Shown here: positions 1 to 7,272 of the stretch, piece after piece
Layout of the letters: each line of letters opens with the position of its first letter
How positions within the stretch are numbered: the stretch's first letter is position 1
Source of the DNA: Symbiodinium natans
Lineage: Eukaryota > Sar > Dinophyceae > Suessiales > Symbiodiniaceae
NCBI GenBank assembly: GCA_905221605.1
Contig: CAJNDS010001354.1
Coordinates: 1 to 21,794 of the forward strand
DNA: 21,794 nt
Direction of reading: 5' to 3'
Program-made: the position numbers and the translations under genes
Notes under the pieces: generated by a model
What the model was told of the DNA's origin: nothing
The model's input: the letters and a program-made list of their open reading frames with translations, nothing else
Databases searched by the model: none

Positions 1-304
1 CTGGATCTATGATTCTGGATTCTGGAATCTGTAATCCGGAATTGTTTTCAAGATCGGATGCTTTGGCTACATTATACACCTACCCTTCAAGGCATGATTT
101 CGGTATTCCTTCATGGCCCCTTTTATTATTATACTAGAAGAACCCCCAACACCCTGTTCTAATTGCCCTACATTAGGCAATAGGCAACAAAGCTCGGCAG
201 GAGTCGACATCCGCCACCAACGGCATTGTGGATGAGAAGATTCTCGTGCTAGAGGTTTGCCAGGGTTGAGGGTGTCGGGTTTATACGGACTTAGGGAAGT
301 GTAG

Positions 305-433
305 GGTTCGGGCCTGTGCGTTTTTCCTGCAATGCGCTCTTCTGAGGATGTCTGTGATGACTTTGGCACAAGTTGTGCATTGGGAGTCGGGGTTCTCTAC
401 CTTCGGCATCTCCAGAGTCTTGACGGATCCAGG
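305..433 (+). CDS. Candidate exon, hydrophobic segment, unknown protein
   Basis: Open frame of 42 codons after AG at 303-304, ending two bases into a codon at a GTTTAG donor (GT 434-435) that is the first unit of a heptamer tract. The peptide starts VRACAFFLQCALLRM and ends SRVLTDP; its first half is hydrophobic. No family recognised. It would precede the GTPase exons of the same strand, but no P-loop is visible in it. A weaker antisense ORF overlaps it. Confidence 0.35.
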
Positions 434-494
434 GTTTAGGGTTTAGGGTTTAGGGTTTAGGGTTAGGGTTTAGGGTTTAGGGTTTAGGGTTTAG
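431..494 (+). repeat. Interstitial telomeric repeat (TTTAGGG)n
   Basis: Nine heptamers, one shortened to GGTTAGGG. The tract begins inside the sequence GATCCAGGGTTTAGGG, which recurs at 2051-2066 at the start of another tract. Confidence 0.9.
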
Positions 495-774
495 CAAAAT
501 CCTACCACATCTTCGCCACATGGCCGCAAGGCCAAGTGGACGGTGTTGGCCTGTTAAAGTGGTCCCGTATGTATTGAAGGGCTCCCCAACAAAGGCATCA
601 TCTTTTGGATGACCTAAACCCTAGCCACTAACCCTAAACCCGTACTGTACAGTACAGAGTCATTCCAACTAAAGTTGCTCGTGCGAGCGCAGGGGGGAAT
701 GGGGAGAGTGGTAGGGTTTAGGGTTCAGGGTTCAGAGTTTAGGGTTTAGGGTTTTGGGATGTTGCGGTTGACAG
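495..774. other. Intron-like stretch with possible micro-exon
   Basis: Mixed sequence with short heptamer runs (712-752). A 22-nt piece at 531-552 lies between AAG and GTTAAA and would join candidate exons 305-433 and 775-877 in phase, encoding about seven residues. Too short to claim as an exon. Confidence 0.25.
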
Positions 775-877
775 AACTATCCGGCCCATCCTTTTGTGGA
801 CACCTCACGAATCGACAAGCTTGAGGCAGCGCTGTATGCAACAGCAAAAAAGGGCACCAAACTGGCTCACCAAATCT
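775..877 (+). CDS. Candidate exon upstream of the GTPase core
   Basis: TTGACAG precedes codon 1 and GTGAGA (GT 878-879) follows. The 34 codons read NYPAHPFVDTSRIDK, then LEAALYATAKKGT, ending at AHQI plus one base. Its phase-1 end fits the two-base lead of the 1261-1311 exon, and that exon fits 1389-1474. In dynamins this place, between P-loop and G3, holds a helical segment, which is compatible. Seen: open frame and splice-like borders. Inferred: membership of the dynamin-like gene. Confidence 0.5.
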
Positions 878-1260
878 GTGAGAAGGCAACACACTCTACC
901 CCCCTCCAAACAGAGAAACACGAGCAAACACGCAATGTGAGAGCCAATATTCGTATTTGTATCTGCACTGCACTCAGGGTATAGATACACACGCCACTGG
1001 CTTCTGCAGATACTAGTCGTTGCCCCAAAACATTACCCTAAGGGTCCATGTATCTAAACATGGAATACTTGGGCCTTAAAGTACCTCCTAATAGAGACTT
1101 TAGGGCCCAAGTACATAGTAGTAAGGTACATGGACCCGTAGGGTTAGACATCAGCTCAGTGCCACACAACAAGCCCTAAGCAAAACAAAACCCTAAGTCT
1201 CCGAGGCATAGGGCCACGGTTTTAGGGTTTAAGGTTTAGGGTTTAGGGTTTAGGGTTTAG
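878..1260. other. Intron: palindromic element and heptamer tract
   Basis: Contains the palindrome 1033-1146 and, at 1219-1260, a (TTTAGGG)n tract whose last TTTAG is directly followed by the next exon, so the tract itself supplies the likely 3' splice site. Confidence 0.5.
1033..1146. mobile_element. Palindromic MITE-like element, family C
   Basis: Ends are inverted repeats: TACCCTAAGGGTCCATGTA near the left and TACATGGACCCGTAGGG at the right. An inner pair (ACTTGGGCC...GGGCCCAAGT) continues the hairpin, so the whole is close to one long stem with a short loop around 1085. No ORF. No clear target duplication seen. Confidence 0.6.
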
Positions 1261-1311
1261 GCACGCTTGACCCCCATGAACATGCCCAACAGCCTGCACT
1301 GAAACCCGAAG
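1261..1311 (+). CDS. Candidate short exon of dynamin-like gene
   Basis: Starts directly after a heptamer tract (TTTAG|GC) and ends GAAG|GTACGC. With a two-base lead it reads TLDPHEHAQQPALKPE and leaves one base. Both ends are in phase with 775-877 and 1389-1474. The peptide is hydrophilic and not diagnostic; phase agreement is the main support. Confidence 0.45.
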
Positions 1312-1388
1312 GTACGCCGACCCGAGGCACGCGCTTTCGGGACTGGGGTTTCGAAATAAACTATGAGAGGATGCTGGTATGAGTTTAG

Positions 1389-1474
1389 GAATCTTCCGCA
1401 ATCAAGGGGGTGCATATGGAGTCTCTGCCGGGCTGTTGCTGACAGGGCGTAAAAAAAGGGCTCCGCGGCCCGAG
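1389..1474 (+). CDS. Exon: strand before G3 of dynamin-like GTPase
   Basis: After TTTAG at 1384-1388 the frame reads IFRNQGGAYGVSAGLLLTGR, then basic residues, and ends at PRPE before GTCTTG. It joins in phase 0 to the 1979 exon, giving GVS, a hydrophobic strand, a short linker and then the VDLPG strand. In dynamins a GIS/GVS motif and a beta strand precede LVDLPG with similar spacing. The acceptor TTTAG looks like a single heptamer unit. Confidence 0.6.
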
Positions 1475-1978
1475 GTCTTGCGGAGTTTAGGGTTTAGGGT
1501 TTAGGGTTTAGGGTTTAGGGTTTAGGGTTTTGGATTTATAAGGCTAGGCGTCCATATCGCCAGCTTTGCATAGCCGATGTAGGCCTGCAAAGGCCCAAGG
1601 AGAAGAGGGGGCTTGGCCATCTTCCCCTTGGGAAAATCAAAAGGACATCTACCCCCTAAGGGGCATCCGGAGCCCTAAGCCCTAAACCCTAAAACCCTAC
1701 ACCCTAAACCCTAAAACCCTAAAGCCCCAAAGCCCTTAATCCCTAAACCCTAAAGCCCTAAAACCCTGAAACCCCAAACCCTAAAACCCTAAAACCCTAA
1801 GCCCTAACCCCTAAACCCCTCAAGCCCTAAAACATTAAAACCCTGAAACCCCAACACCCTAAAACCCTAAGCCCTAAAACCTTAAAGCCCTAAACCCTAA
1901 ACCCATAAACCCTAAAACCCCTAAAGCCCTAAAACCCTAAGCCTAAGCTCTAAGCCCCAAAAGTCGACGCCTAAGCAG
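1475..1978. other. Intron filled with degenerate CCCTAAA repeats
   Basis: A clean (TTTAGGG)n run at 1485-1530 is followed by unique sequence and then, from 1672 to about 1955, a degenerate C-rich-strand array (CCCTAAA with AAACCCT, AAGCCCT and AAAACCCT variants). Opposite orientations within one intron imply at least two repeat origins. No coding sequence seen. Confidence 0.7.
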
Positions 1979-2050
1979 GTTCCAAGCATCGACCTCGTGG
2001 ACTTGCCCGGTACGGTCGCCTACCCGGAGGAAAAGGCACCAGGGCTCAGT
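1979..2050 (+). CDS. Exon with G3 motif DLPG, dynamin-superfamily GTPase
   Basis: Starts after AAGCAG and reads VPSIDLVDLPGTVAYPEE, continuing to APGLS. The D-L-P-G at 2000-2011 is the G3 (switch II) motif, and the preceding hydrophobic strand is typical of dynamins. Dynamin-family proteins hydrolyse GTP and remodel membranes. To stay in phase with the next exon it must end at AGT (2050), before GATCCA, i.e. a GA donor; a GTTTAG donor at 2059 would put the next exon out of frame. The 3' edge overlaps a direct repeat flanking a telomeric tract. Confidence 0.78.
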
Positions 2051-2139
2051 GATCCAGGGTTTAGGGTTTAGGGTTTAGGGTTTAGGGTTTAGGGTTTAGG
2101 GTTTAGGGTTTAGGGTTTAGGGTTTAGGGGGCTCAGTGA
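2042..2139 (+). repeat. Telomeric tract between 11-bp direct repeats
   Basis: GGGCTCAGTGA occurs at 2042-2052 and again at 2129-2139, with ten to eleven TTTAGGG units between. The left copy is the end of the G3 exon. The reading frame of that exon stays open after the right copy (LSDASQNRVMNTS...), as expected if the tract was inserted with duplication of flanking sequence. Confidence 0.85.
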
Positions 2140-2224
2140 CGCTTCCCAGAATAGAGTCATGAACACCTCCTGTAGCCCGTGCTGCATAGGCGGGGGAGCC
2201 AGGGGGGGGGGGGGTTTAGCCGCT

Positions 2225-2637
2225 GAATCCCCAAACCCCCTCAACCCCCTCAACCCCCTAAACCCCCTAAACCCGAAACCCCTTAAACTCCCGAAGCCTC
2301 CTAAACCCTCTAAACCCTCTAAACCCCCCAAACCCCCCAAACCCCCAAACCCCCCAAACCCCCTAAACCCCCTAAACCCCCTAAACCCGAAGCCCCTTAA
2401 ACCTCCTAAGCCTCCTAAACCCTCTAAACCCCCTAAGCCCCCTAAGCCCCCTAAACCCCCTAAACCCCCTAAGCCCCCTAAGCCCCCTAAACCCCCTAAA
2501 CCCCAAAGCCCCAAACTCCCTAAACCCCCTCCCAAAAAACCCGAAGCCCCCTAAAGCCCCCTAAACCCCCTAAACCCACTAAACCCACTAAACCCGCTAA
2601 GCCCCAAACCCGAAACCCTCTAAGCCCCCAAACCCTA
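2225..2637. repeat. Long degenerate CCCCTAAA/CCCTAAA array
   Basis: About 400 bp of C-rich-strand units with variants CCCCCTAAA, CCCGAAA, CCTCTAAA and CCCCTAAG. Units are often nine bases, so the array reads open in both directions (Pro-Lys and Gly-Leu repeat proteins). These ORFs are composition artefacts. The array ends in CCCTAAG, directly before the next exon. Confidence 0.85.
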
Positions 2638-2639
2638 AG

Positions 2640-2716
2640 GCAGCGGCCATTCAGCGCATTCTGGACGACCACTTTCAGGGAGGGCAGCACAACATGCGCC
2701 TCGCCGTGGCGGGCTT
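2640..2716 (+). CDS. Exon: helix before the ILAV strand, dynamin-like GTPase
   Basis: After CCCTAAG the frame reads AAIQRILDDHFQGGQHN, then MRLAVAG, and ends with two bases of a Leu codon at GTAGTG. Phase matches the next exon exactly (TT plus G). Position between G3 and the hydrophobic strand agrees with the dynamin alpha-2/alpha-3 region. Third codon positions are strongly G/C, unlike the flanking intron. Confidence 0.75.
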
Positions 2717-3050
2717 GTAGTGTTTTTGCTTTTTTAACATTCTACTAGTAGTTATGAATAGATAAATAAATAGAAATATACATATATATATATATGTATA
2801 TGCATACATACAATATGTATATGTGATATGTGCCTATAAATAGATAAATCGATACATAAAGTAATAAAACAATAAAACAATAAAACAAACTAATTAAACC
2901 CTAAACCCTAAACCCTAAACCCCTCAAGCCCTAAAACCTTAAAACCCTGAAACCCCAACACCCTAAAACCCTAAAACCCTAAGCCCTAAAGCCCTAAAAC
3001 CTTAAAGCCCTAAGCCCTAAGCCCAAGCGACCACGAGCATCGCAGTCCAG
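2717..3050. other. Intron: AT-rich microsatellites and CCCTAAA block
   Basis: 2732-2894 is AT-rich with (TA)n, (ATAC)n, TAGATAAA and AATAAAAC repeats, in sharp contrast to the GC-rich exons. 2895-3025 is a degenerate CCCTAAA array. Nothing coding seen. Confidence 0.7.
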
Positions 3051-3129
3051 GCCGATGCTGGTGGTGGAGGCCTCAAAGCGGCCCACCCTCAGCCCGGCAA
3101 CGCGCTACATCATGACGAAGCAGCTCCAG
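3051..3129 (+). CDS. Exon: core beta strand of dynamin-like GTPase
   Basis: Bounded by TCCAG and GTTAGG. With a one-base lead it reads PMLVVEASKRPTLSPATRY and ends IMTKQLQ, phase 0. PMLVVEAS corresponds to the dynamin IILAV strand, followed by a helix leading to G4. The distance to SKCD in the next exon (about 36 residues) is close to that in dynamins. GC-rich third positions. Confidence 0.78.
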
Positions 3130-3233
3130 GTTAGGGGTTTTGGGATTACGATTTAGGGTTTACTAGGGTTTAGGGTTTAGGGACATCATGACGGGTTTAG
3201 GGACATCATGACAAAGAAGCTCCAGGTTAGGGG
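3107..3233 (+). repeat. Duplicated exon end with its splice donor
   Basis: The last 23 bases of the exon plus donor (from ACATCATGAC at 3107 to GTTAGG) recur at 3203-3233 with two mismatches (AAGAAG for GAAGCAG). A further 10-bp copy of ACATCATGAC lies at 3183-3192. Heptamer sequence separates the copies. The second copy provides an alternative donor context in the intron. Confidence 0.75.
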
Positions 3234-3637
3234 GTTTGGGGTTTTGGGTTCAGGGTTTCGGGTTTAGGGTGAGAGTTTAGGGTAGAGGTTTATGGGCTTA
3301 GGGCTTAGGCGGTGGGGAGTTAGGACTTTTGGAGGCTCCGTAGAGCTAAGATATGCAGGGCTCAGGGCTGGTTTTGAGTTTTAGCCTCTAGGATTCAAGA
3401 TTTAGTGGGCTTATAGCGTGCAAGGCTCAGGGCCCAGGTGCTTCTAGGCTGGGGTTTTGGGTTTAGGGTGTAGGGTGTAGGGTGTACGGTTTACGGTTTC
3501 GGTTTCGGTTTCAGGGTACAGGGTTCAGGGTCCAGGGTTTCGGGTTTAGGGTGACTTGGTCTGTTGCTAGGGTTTCCGAACCCGAAAGGGGAATAAACCC
3601 CAAACTCCTTAGGGTTGAGTCCCGACTTTGGCCGCAG

Positions 3638-3692
3638 GACGTGACGGTGGGCGTCTTCTCCAAGTGCGACCTGAGCCACTTCGTAGCTGAGT
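3638..3692 (+). CDS. Exon with G4-type motif SKCD, dynamin-like GTPase
   Basis: Follows GGCCGCAG and reads DVTVGVFSKCDLSHFVAE. VGVFSKCDL matches the dynamin consensus TIGVLTKxDL; the G4 lysine and aspartate that bind guanine are at 3662-3664 and 3668-3670, and Ser replaces the usual Thr. A GT donor lies at 3691, but the next exon fits only if the exon ends at 3692 before GAGCAC (a GA donor). Confidence 0.8.
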
Positions 3693-3837
3693 GAGCACAC
3701 GTGTACACTTTTTTGGAAAACTCTAACCCCCTAGAGAACTGCAAATGTACACTTGTTCTAAACCCTAAACCCCTAAACCCCTAACCCCCTAAACCCTAAG
3801 CCCTAAGCCCTCCTAAACCCTAAACCCAGCAACTAAG

Positions 3838-3910
3838 GCCACGACCACGACGCGCTGCGAGCGCTGATCCTGCACGAGCCCTCAGAACCTCGTGGCTCAG
3901 AACCTGGCGA
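3838..3910 (+). CDS. Exon after G4 of the dynamin-like GTPase
   Basis: Acceptor is ACTAAG. With a two-base lead it reads HDHDALRALILHEPSEPRG and reaches PG plus two bases at GTCGCC. A helix (DALRALIL) after TKxDL followed by a turn is usual in dynamins before the VVNRS strand. An earlier donor at 3892 (GTGGCT) is possible. Confidence 0.6.
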
Positions 3911-4008
3911 GTCGCCAGAGGACTGCGAGCATGCATGACTGTCCTATACAGCACATGAACTGCATCTGACCAAAGTAGCAGCTTTAGGGTTGAGGGTTTA
4001 GGTTTTAG

Positions 4009-4047
4009 GGTTCACTACGCAACCCACACCATCAACGACTATCCAGA
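4009..4047 (+). CDS. Candidate small exon of the dynamin-like gene
   Basis: Starts after TTTTAG and ends at GTAGGC. Frame chosen by phase: one-base lead, VHYATHTINDYP, then two bases that complete Asp with the first base of the next exon. The other frames are also open over this short length, so translation is uncertain. Confidence 0.4.
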
Positions 4048-4119
4048 GTAGGCAGCTTGCTTGTGCTGCTGAGATGCCTGACCCCCTAGACAAGTCTGGC
4101 GAAACACCACCTTTACCCT

Positions 4120-4225
4120 CTGGATCGTAGTAGGGAATGAAAGGAATTAGGTATCCTCTTTCCCCTGTATATATTCACATTATATTTATACTTATTCTTA
4201 TACTTATGCTTATACTTATATGTAT

Positions 4226-4256
<31 letters not shown>

Positions 4257-4452
4257 TCTTATTTATTTATTTGTTTCTGTATCTATTTATTTAGGTTCAT
4301 GTTTATATGTATATTTACATTTATGTTTATATTTTTAATTTCTCTTGATATTCATATTCATGTTTCTATTTATATATTTATTTATTTGTTTATACCATGT
4401 ATACGTACCTTTCAAGCGTATATGGGGCACACTCAATCCCTACAAAGAACCA
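4120..4452. mobile_element. Expanded copy of palindromic element family A
   Basis: Left end CTGGATCGTAGTAGGGAATGA matches the terminal repeat of the copies at 18120 and 19186. The right end AATCCCTACAAAGAACCAC is a degenerate inverted counterpart. The interior is a 250-bp AT-rich expansion with (TA)n at 4229-4254 and TTTATATG-type repeats. The 146-codon ORF across it is an artefact of this low-complexity DNA. A 14-bp tandem duplication (CAAAGAACCACCCG) sits at the right edge. Confidence 0.55.
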
Positions 4453-4709
4453 CCCGCAAAGAACCACCCGGCAGCCCCATATTCCTCACAAAAACCCAGC
4501 TCGGGCCCCCCAAGAGTCCTGCCATTCTGAAAGGCAACCCTAAACCTCAAGCCCCAAGCCCCAAACCCCAAATCTGAAACACAAAACCCTAAACCCTAAA
4601 CCCCAAACCCCAAACCCCAAACCCCAAACCCTAAACCCGAAACCCGAAACCCTAAACCCGAACCCCAAACCCTAAGCCCTAAACACCAAACATCGAAATC
4701 CCTATGCAG
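4453..4709. other. Intron: CCCTAAA/CCCCAAA array
   Basis: 4540-4690 is a degenerate C-rich-strand telomeric array with CCCCAAA and CCCGAAA units. The sequence ATGCAG just before 4710 is the likely acceptor of the next exon. Confidence 0.6.
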
Positions 4710-4804
4710 CCTTGAGGACCTGGGTGGGGTTCGCCTGAAATGCTGGGTCGCCAGCATGCAGGGACCTGAGAAGCTGGGACAGGACCCTGCAGCTCCCACC
4801 AGGG
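4710..4804 (+). CDS. Exon, unknown region, probably same gene
   Basis: After CCTATGCAG, a one-base lead then LEDLGGVRLKCWVASMQ and GPEKLGQDPAAPTR, ending one base into a codon at GTTTAG of a heptamer. Phases match the exons on both sides. It lies where a dynamin stalk would follow the GTPase domain, but the sequence alone does not identify it. Confidence 0.6.
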
Positions 4805-5039
4805 GTTTAGGGTTGAGGGGGTTTAGGGGTTTGGGGTTTAGGGTGTATGGGGTTTAGGGTTTAGGGTGTATGGGGTTTAGGGTTGAGGGGTTTAGGGGTT
4901 TAGGGGTTTAGGGGGTTAAGGGGGTTGAGGGTTTAGGGTTTTTAGGGCGTAAGGGTTTAGGGACCTAAGCCCTAAACCCTCATCTTCGGGGTTTAGGGTT
5001 CAGGGAAACCTTCTTCCGCTTGAGCTAAACCCCCTTTAG
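4805..5039. other. Intron of degenerate TTTAGGG units
   Basis: Units vary among TTTAGGG, TTTAGGGG, TTGAGGGG and TGTATGGGG. The tract begins exactly at the preceding exon's donor, and a lone TTTAG closes it. Confidence 0.7.
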
Positions 5040-5093
5040 GCCTGGTGTTTGGGGAAGAGCGTCTTAAGCCCCCAGAGGAACGAGTCCCTCTAT
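5040..5093 (+). CDS. Candidate exon in phase with both neighbours
   Basis: CCTTTAG acceptor and GTTCAG donor. Two-base lead, then LVFGEERLKPPEERVPL and one base. Both phases agree with 4710-4804 and with the preferred frame of 5324-5423. Charged, not diagnostic. A different frame gives a longer but less exon-like ORF. Confidence 0.5.
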
Positions 5094-5323
5094 GTTCAGG
5101 GCTTAGGGAAGCTCTTTCAACAACTTACTCTAAGCCCTAAAGACGGGAAAAGACCTTACAAGAAGATCGCTTTGGGTTCAGGAAGGCTTTCTGAACCCCT
5201 GAACAAGCTCACCCCTCAGGGGTTTGGGCCCTAAACCCAACACCCCAAACCCTAAACCCTAAACCCTAAACCCTGAACCCTAAACCCTAAACCCTAAACT
5301 AACCCTAAACCCTAAACTGTGAG

Positions 5324-5423
5324 GGGCTCCAAGAGCTCATCCCCTGCGCCGGCATCTCATTGCCACCAGCACTGTTTACATCACCCTGCGCCGACGCCTT
5401 GCGCAAGGGCTGGTGGAAAAAGG
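5324..5423 (+). CDS. Exon, helical segment, frame partly uncertain
   Basis: Bounded by TGTGAG and a GTTTAG heptamer donor. The phase-consistent frame reads APRAHPLRRHLIATS, then TVYITLRRRLAQGLVEK, a basic helical stretch. A second fully open frame reads GLQELIPCAGISLPP then ALFTSPCADALRKG. Codon third positions do not separate them; the phase chain from 4710 favours the first. Confidence 0.55.
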
Positions 5424-5443
5424 GTTTAGGGTTTAGGGTTTAG

Positions 5444-5642
5444 GGTGCTGGCACTCTTGCTTTCCAAAGCTTCGACAATGCACTCTTACATTCGCAGGCC
5501 AACATGTTTTCAGTTTTCTCCACATCTAGCAGCCTTCAAGTACCCAAGAACTGCTGGTCAAAAGCAAAATAAGTCACTCTACGTGCAGAAGCCTATTAAC
5601 CCTCTACACTCTATAAGCCCTGTACCCGTGCTCATTTCCCAG
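5444..5642 (+). other. Open stretch upstream of the 5643 exon, coding status unclear
   Basis: The frame of the next exon stays open back to a TTTAG at 5439-5443 and would be in phase with 5324-5423 (VLALLLSKASTMHSY...). Codon use is less GC-biased than in the exons, and an overlapping frame (GAGTLAFQSFDNALL, donor GTACCC) is equally exon-like. Probably intron with one short exon. Confidence 0.3.
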
Positions 5643-5735
5643 GAGCCGCCCGAGGAGTACAAGACCCACAACTTCGAGCGTGTGTGGAGGCAGCAGAAGA
5701 TCGCGCTCCTTCTGCAATGCCCGAAAGGGGGGGAC
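5643..5735 (+). CDS. Exon, charged/helical, unknown family
   Basis: ATTTCCCAG acceptor, then EPPEEYKTHNFERVWRQQ and KIALLLQCPKG. Very GC-rich third positions. The 3' end is unclear because the frame runs into a poly-G tract; a GTTTAG donor lies at about 5744. Confidence 0.7.
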
Positions 5736-6330
5736 GGGGGGGGTGGTTTAGGGTTTAGAGGTGGGGGGGGGGGGGGGGGGGGGGGGGTTCAGGGTTGTTA
5801 GCCGAAAAATGTGGATCATGATTGAGGACAAACCCTAAACCCTAAACCCTAAACCCTGAACTCAAGAGGGGCCTGGGAGTCTCTGAGGCTCATCAGGGTC
5901 CTACAAAAGGTCGACTGGGAGGTCCATGGTTCTTCGTAACCCAAATAAAACTGTACTTATCACCCACTTGTAAGCCCCTTAAGTGCCCTAATATGGTTGT
6001 AAGTACAGTTATAAGTGCAGTAATAATTGATTAATCGGTACCATGAACCTGCAAGTAGAGTTTCAGCACTTCGGGTTTAGGGGCTTAAGTTTGACACAGG
6101 GGTCGCAGAGCAAAGGTTTAGAGACCTTAAGCTGTAGGGCCAGCAACGTTCAAGAACCTTGGGGGCGCTTTGGATTTTAGGGTTTTATAAGGTTTAGGGC
6201 TTCCCCAGCTGGCCAACTAACGGGGTCCCTAGGAACTACAGTAGGGAATTATCTACCTCATAGCCCCCTCCTGTCCCTTGAAAATGTTATCTTGGGCAAC
6301 TAAGTCCCCAATTCCGTATTCCATATTCAG
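5736..6330. other. Intron: poly-G tract and weakly palindromic AT island
   Basis: An uninterrupted run of about 25 G starts near 5763. Heptamers occur at 5829-5858. 5936-6048 is AT-richer, with GGTTCTTCGTA at its left as in element family A and partial internal inverted repeats (ACTGTACTTAT...). A possible tiny exon after TTGTTAG at 5802 (RKMWIMIED) is too short to trust. Confidence 0.45.
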
Positions 6331-6426
6331 CCCAAGACCGCCGAAGCAAAGGAAAGTGCGCACTTTGCAAACATCCCCGAGCTGCAGGACCTACAGGAGC
6401 GCAATGGCGGCTCATGGGATTTCTAG
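6331..6426 (+). CDS. Exon, acidic/helical, unknown family
   Basis: After CATATTCAG: PKTAEAKESAHFANIPELQ, then DLQERNGGSWDF and a TAG. No GT donor precedes the stop, so either a GC donor is used (near 6403-6411) or this is a terminal exon. The strongly GC-biased third positions support coding. A frame-shifted 67-codon ORF over it is its shadow. Confidence 0.62.
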   Translation, partial: PKTAEAKESAHFANIPELQDLQERNGGSWDF

Positions 6427-6606
6427 GGCTTTTTCGGGTCCCCAAACCCTAAGCCCTAAAATCCTAAACCCTAAACCCTAGGTTTTCTGGGGCTGATGGG
6501 GCTTTGGGAGTTTCAGGCCTTGCTCCAAGTCTCTGAGAACTAAACCCTAAACCCTAAACCCTAAACCCTAAACCCTAAACCCTTCAGATAGGTGTTTGGA
6601 CCCAAG

Positions 6607-6657
6607 GACCAGACTATGCAGCAAGAAGGGGAAAAAGGAGGAACCCAGAAGGGACCC
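6607..6657 (+). CDS. Candidate phase 0/0 exon
   Basis: Acceptor CCCAAG, donor GTAATC. Reads DQTMQQEGEKGGTQKGP. First of several consecutive islands that all start and end in phase 0 (6607, 6787, 7077, 7273, 7396). Hydrophilic linker-like peptide. Confidence 0.42.
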
Positions 6658-6786
6658 GTAATCTTATTCCCCTTTATAACCCCTATAGTATAAGTATATA
6701 TATGTACATTATATAGCCCCTATATACCTAAGTAGCCCCTAAAATACCCCTTGAATGCAAAGTTTCGAATGCTTTTGGAGCCTCAG
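6658..6786. other. AT-rich intron piece
   Basis: TATATATGTACATTATATA core with repeated CCCCTATA and AGCCCCTA motifs. Resembles the interior of the palindromic elements, but no clear terminal repeats were found. Confidence 0.4.
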
Positions 6787-6822
6787 GGTGTAGAAGCTCA
6801 AGCCTCGGAAACCCATCTTACG
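6787..6822 (+). CDS. Candidate 12-codon exon
   Basis: AGCCTCAG acceptor, then GVEAQASETHLT, then GTTTAG of a heptamer tract (6823-6865). Phase 0 at both ends. Short, so moderate support only. Confidence 0.38.
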
Positions 6823-7076
6823 GTTTAGGGTTTAGGGTTTAGGGTTTAGGGTTTAGGGTTTAGGGCTTGCAAGACTGAGTGAAAATGGGATGAGAGTCAC
6901 CAGAGAGGAGTCTCGGGGGAACCCTTTCTGTTTGTCCAGGCGATTTAGGCGTAATGGTTGCGCTGCGGCTTTTCTGAAGCCCGTTTTCCCTAAACCCTAA
7001 ACCCTAGTTCCTAACCTCTAGAAACCTTATACGCTAGCTGGGGGTCTCTGATGGGTTGCAGGTTTAGGAGGCTTAG

Positions 7077-7136
7077 GGCGCCTATTTTTGGCACGCCGAA
7101 AGAAGCATCTGGGGCGTGCTCCTGCAGCTGTGGGCG
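7077..7136 (+). CDS. Candidate 20-codon exon, aromatic-rich
   Basis: GGCTTAG acceptor and GTTTCG donor, phase 0/0. Reads GAYFWHAERSIWG then VLLQLWA. Aromatic content and clean borders support it. An antisense frame (LQEHAPDASFGVPK...) is also open, so strand rests on the neighbours. Confidence 0.48.
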
Positions 7137-7272
7137 GTTTCGGGTTTAGGGTTCGGGGTTTAGGGTTTCGGGTTTAGGGTTTAGGGTCTCTAGGAAGGTC
7201 TAAGCTTTGGAGTTTAGTAGGGTGTAGGTAACGTTGCACTCCCTGCACAGAGGCGCGCCGAAATTTCTCCAG

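Noticed and set aside
1-304. Antisense ORF 67-369 as a gene
   Set aside because: Ser/Pro/Arg-rich with no borders; it overlaps a better sense candidate at 305-433. The first 300 bases otherwise show only short CTGGATTCTGGA-like repeats and no gene.
2110-2554. Gly/Leu-rich and Pro/Lys-rich ORFs of 131-141 codons on opposite strands
   Set aside because: They translate the degenerate CCCCTAAA array, whose 9-base units lack stops. Composition artefact.
4137-4577. 146-codon Ile/Tyr-rich ORF resembling a membrane protein
   Set aside because: Reads the TA- and TTTATA-rich interior of an expanded palindromic element; no codon bias, no conserved features.
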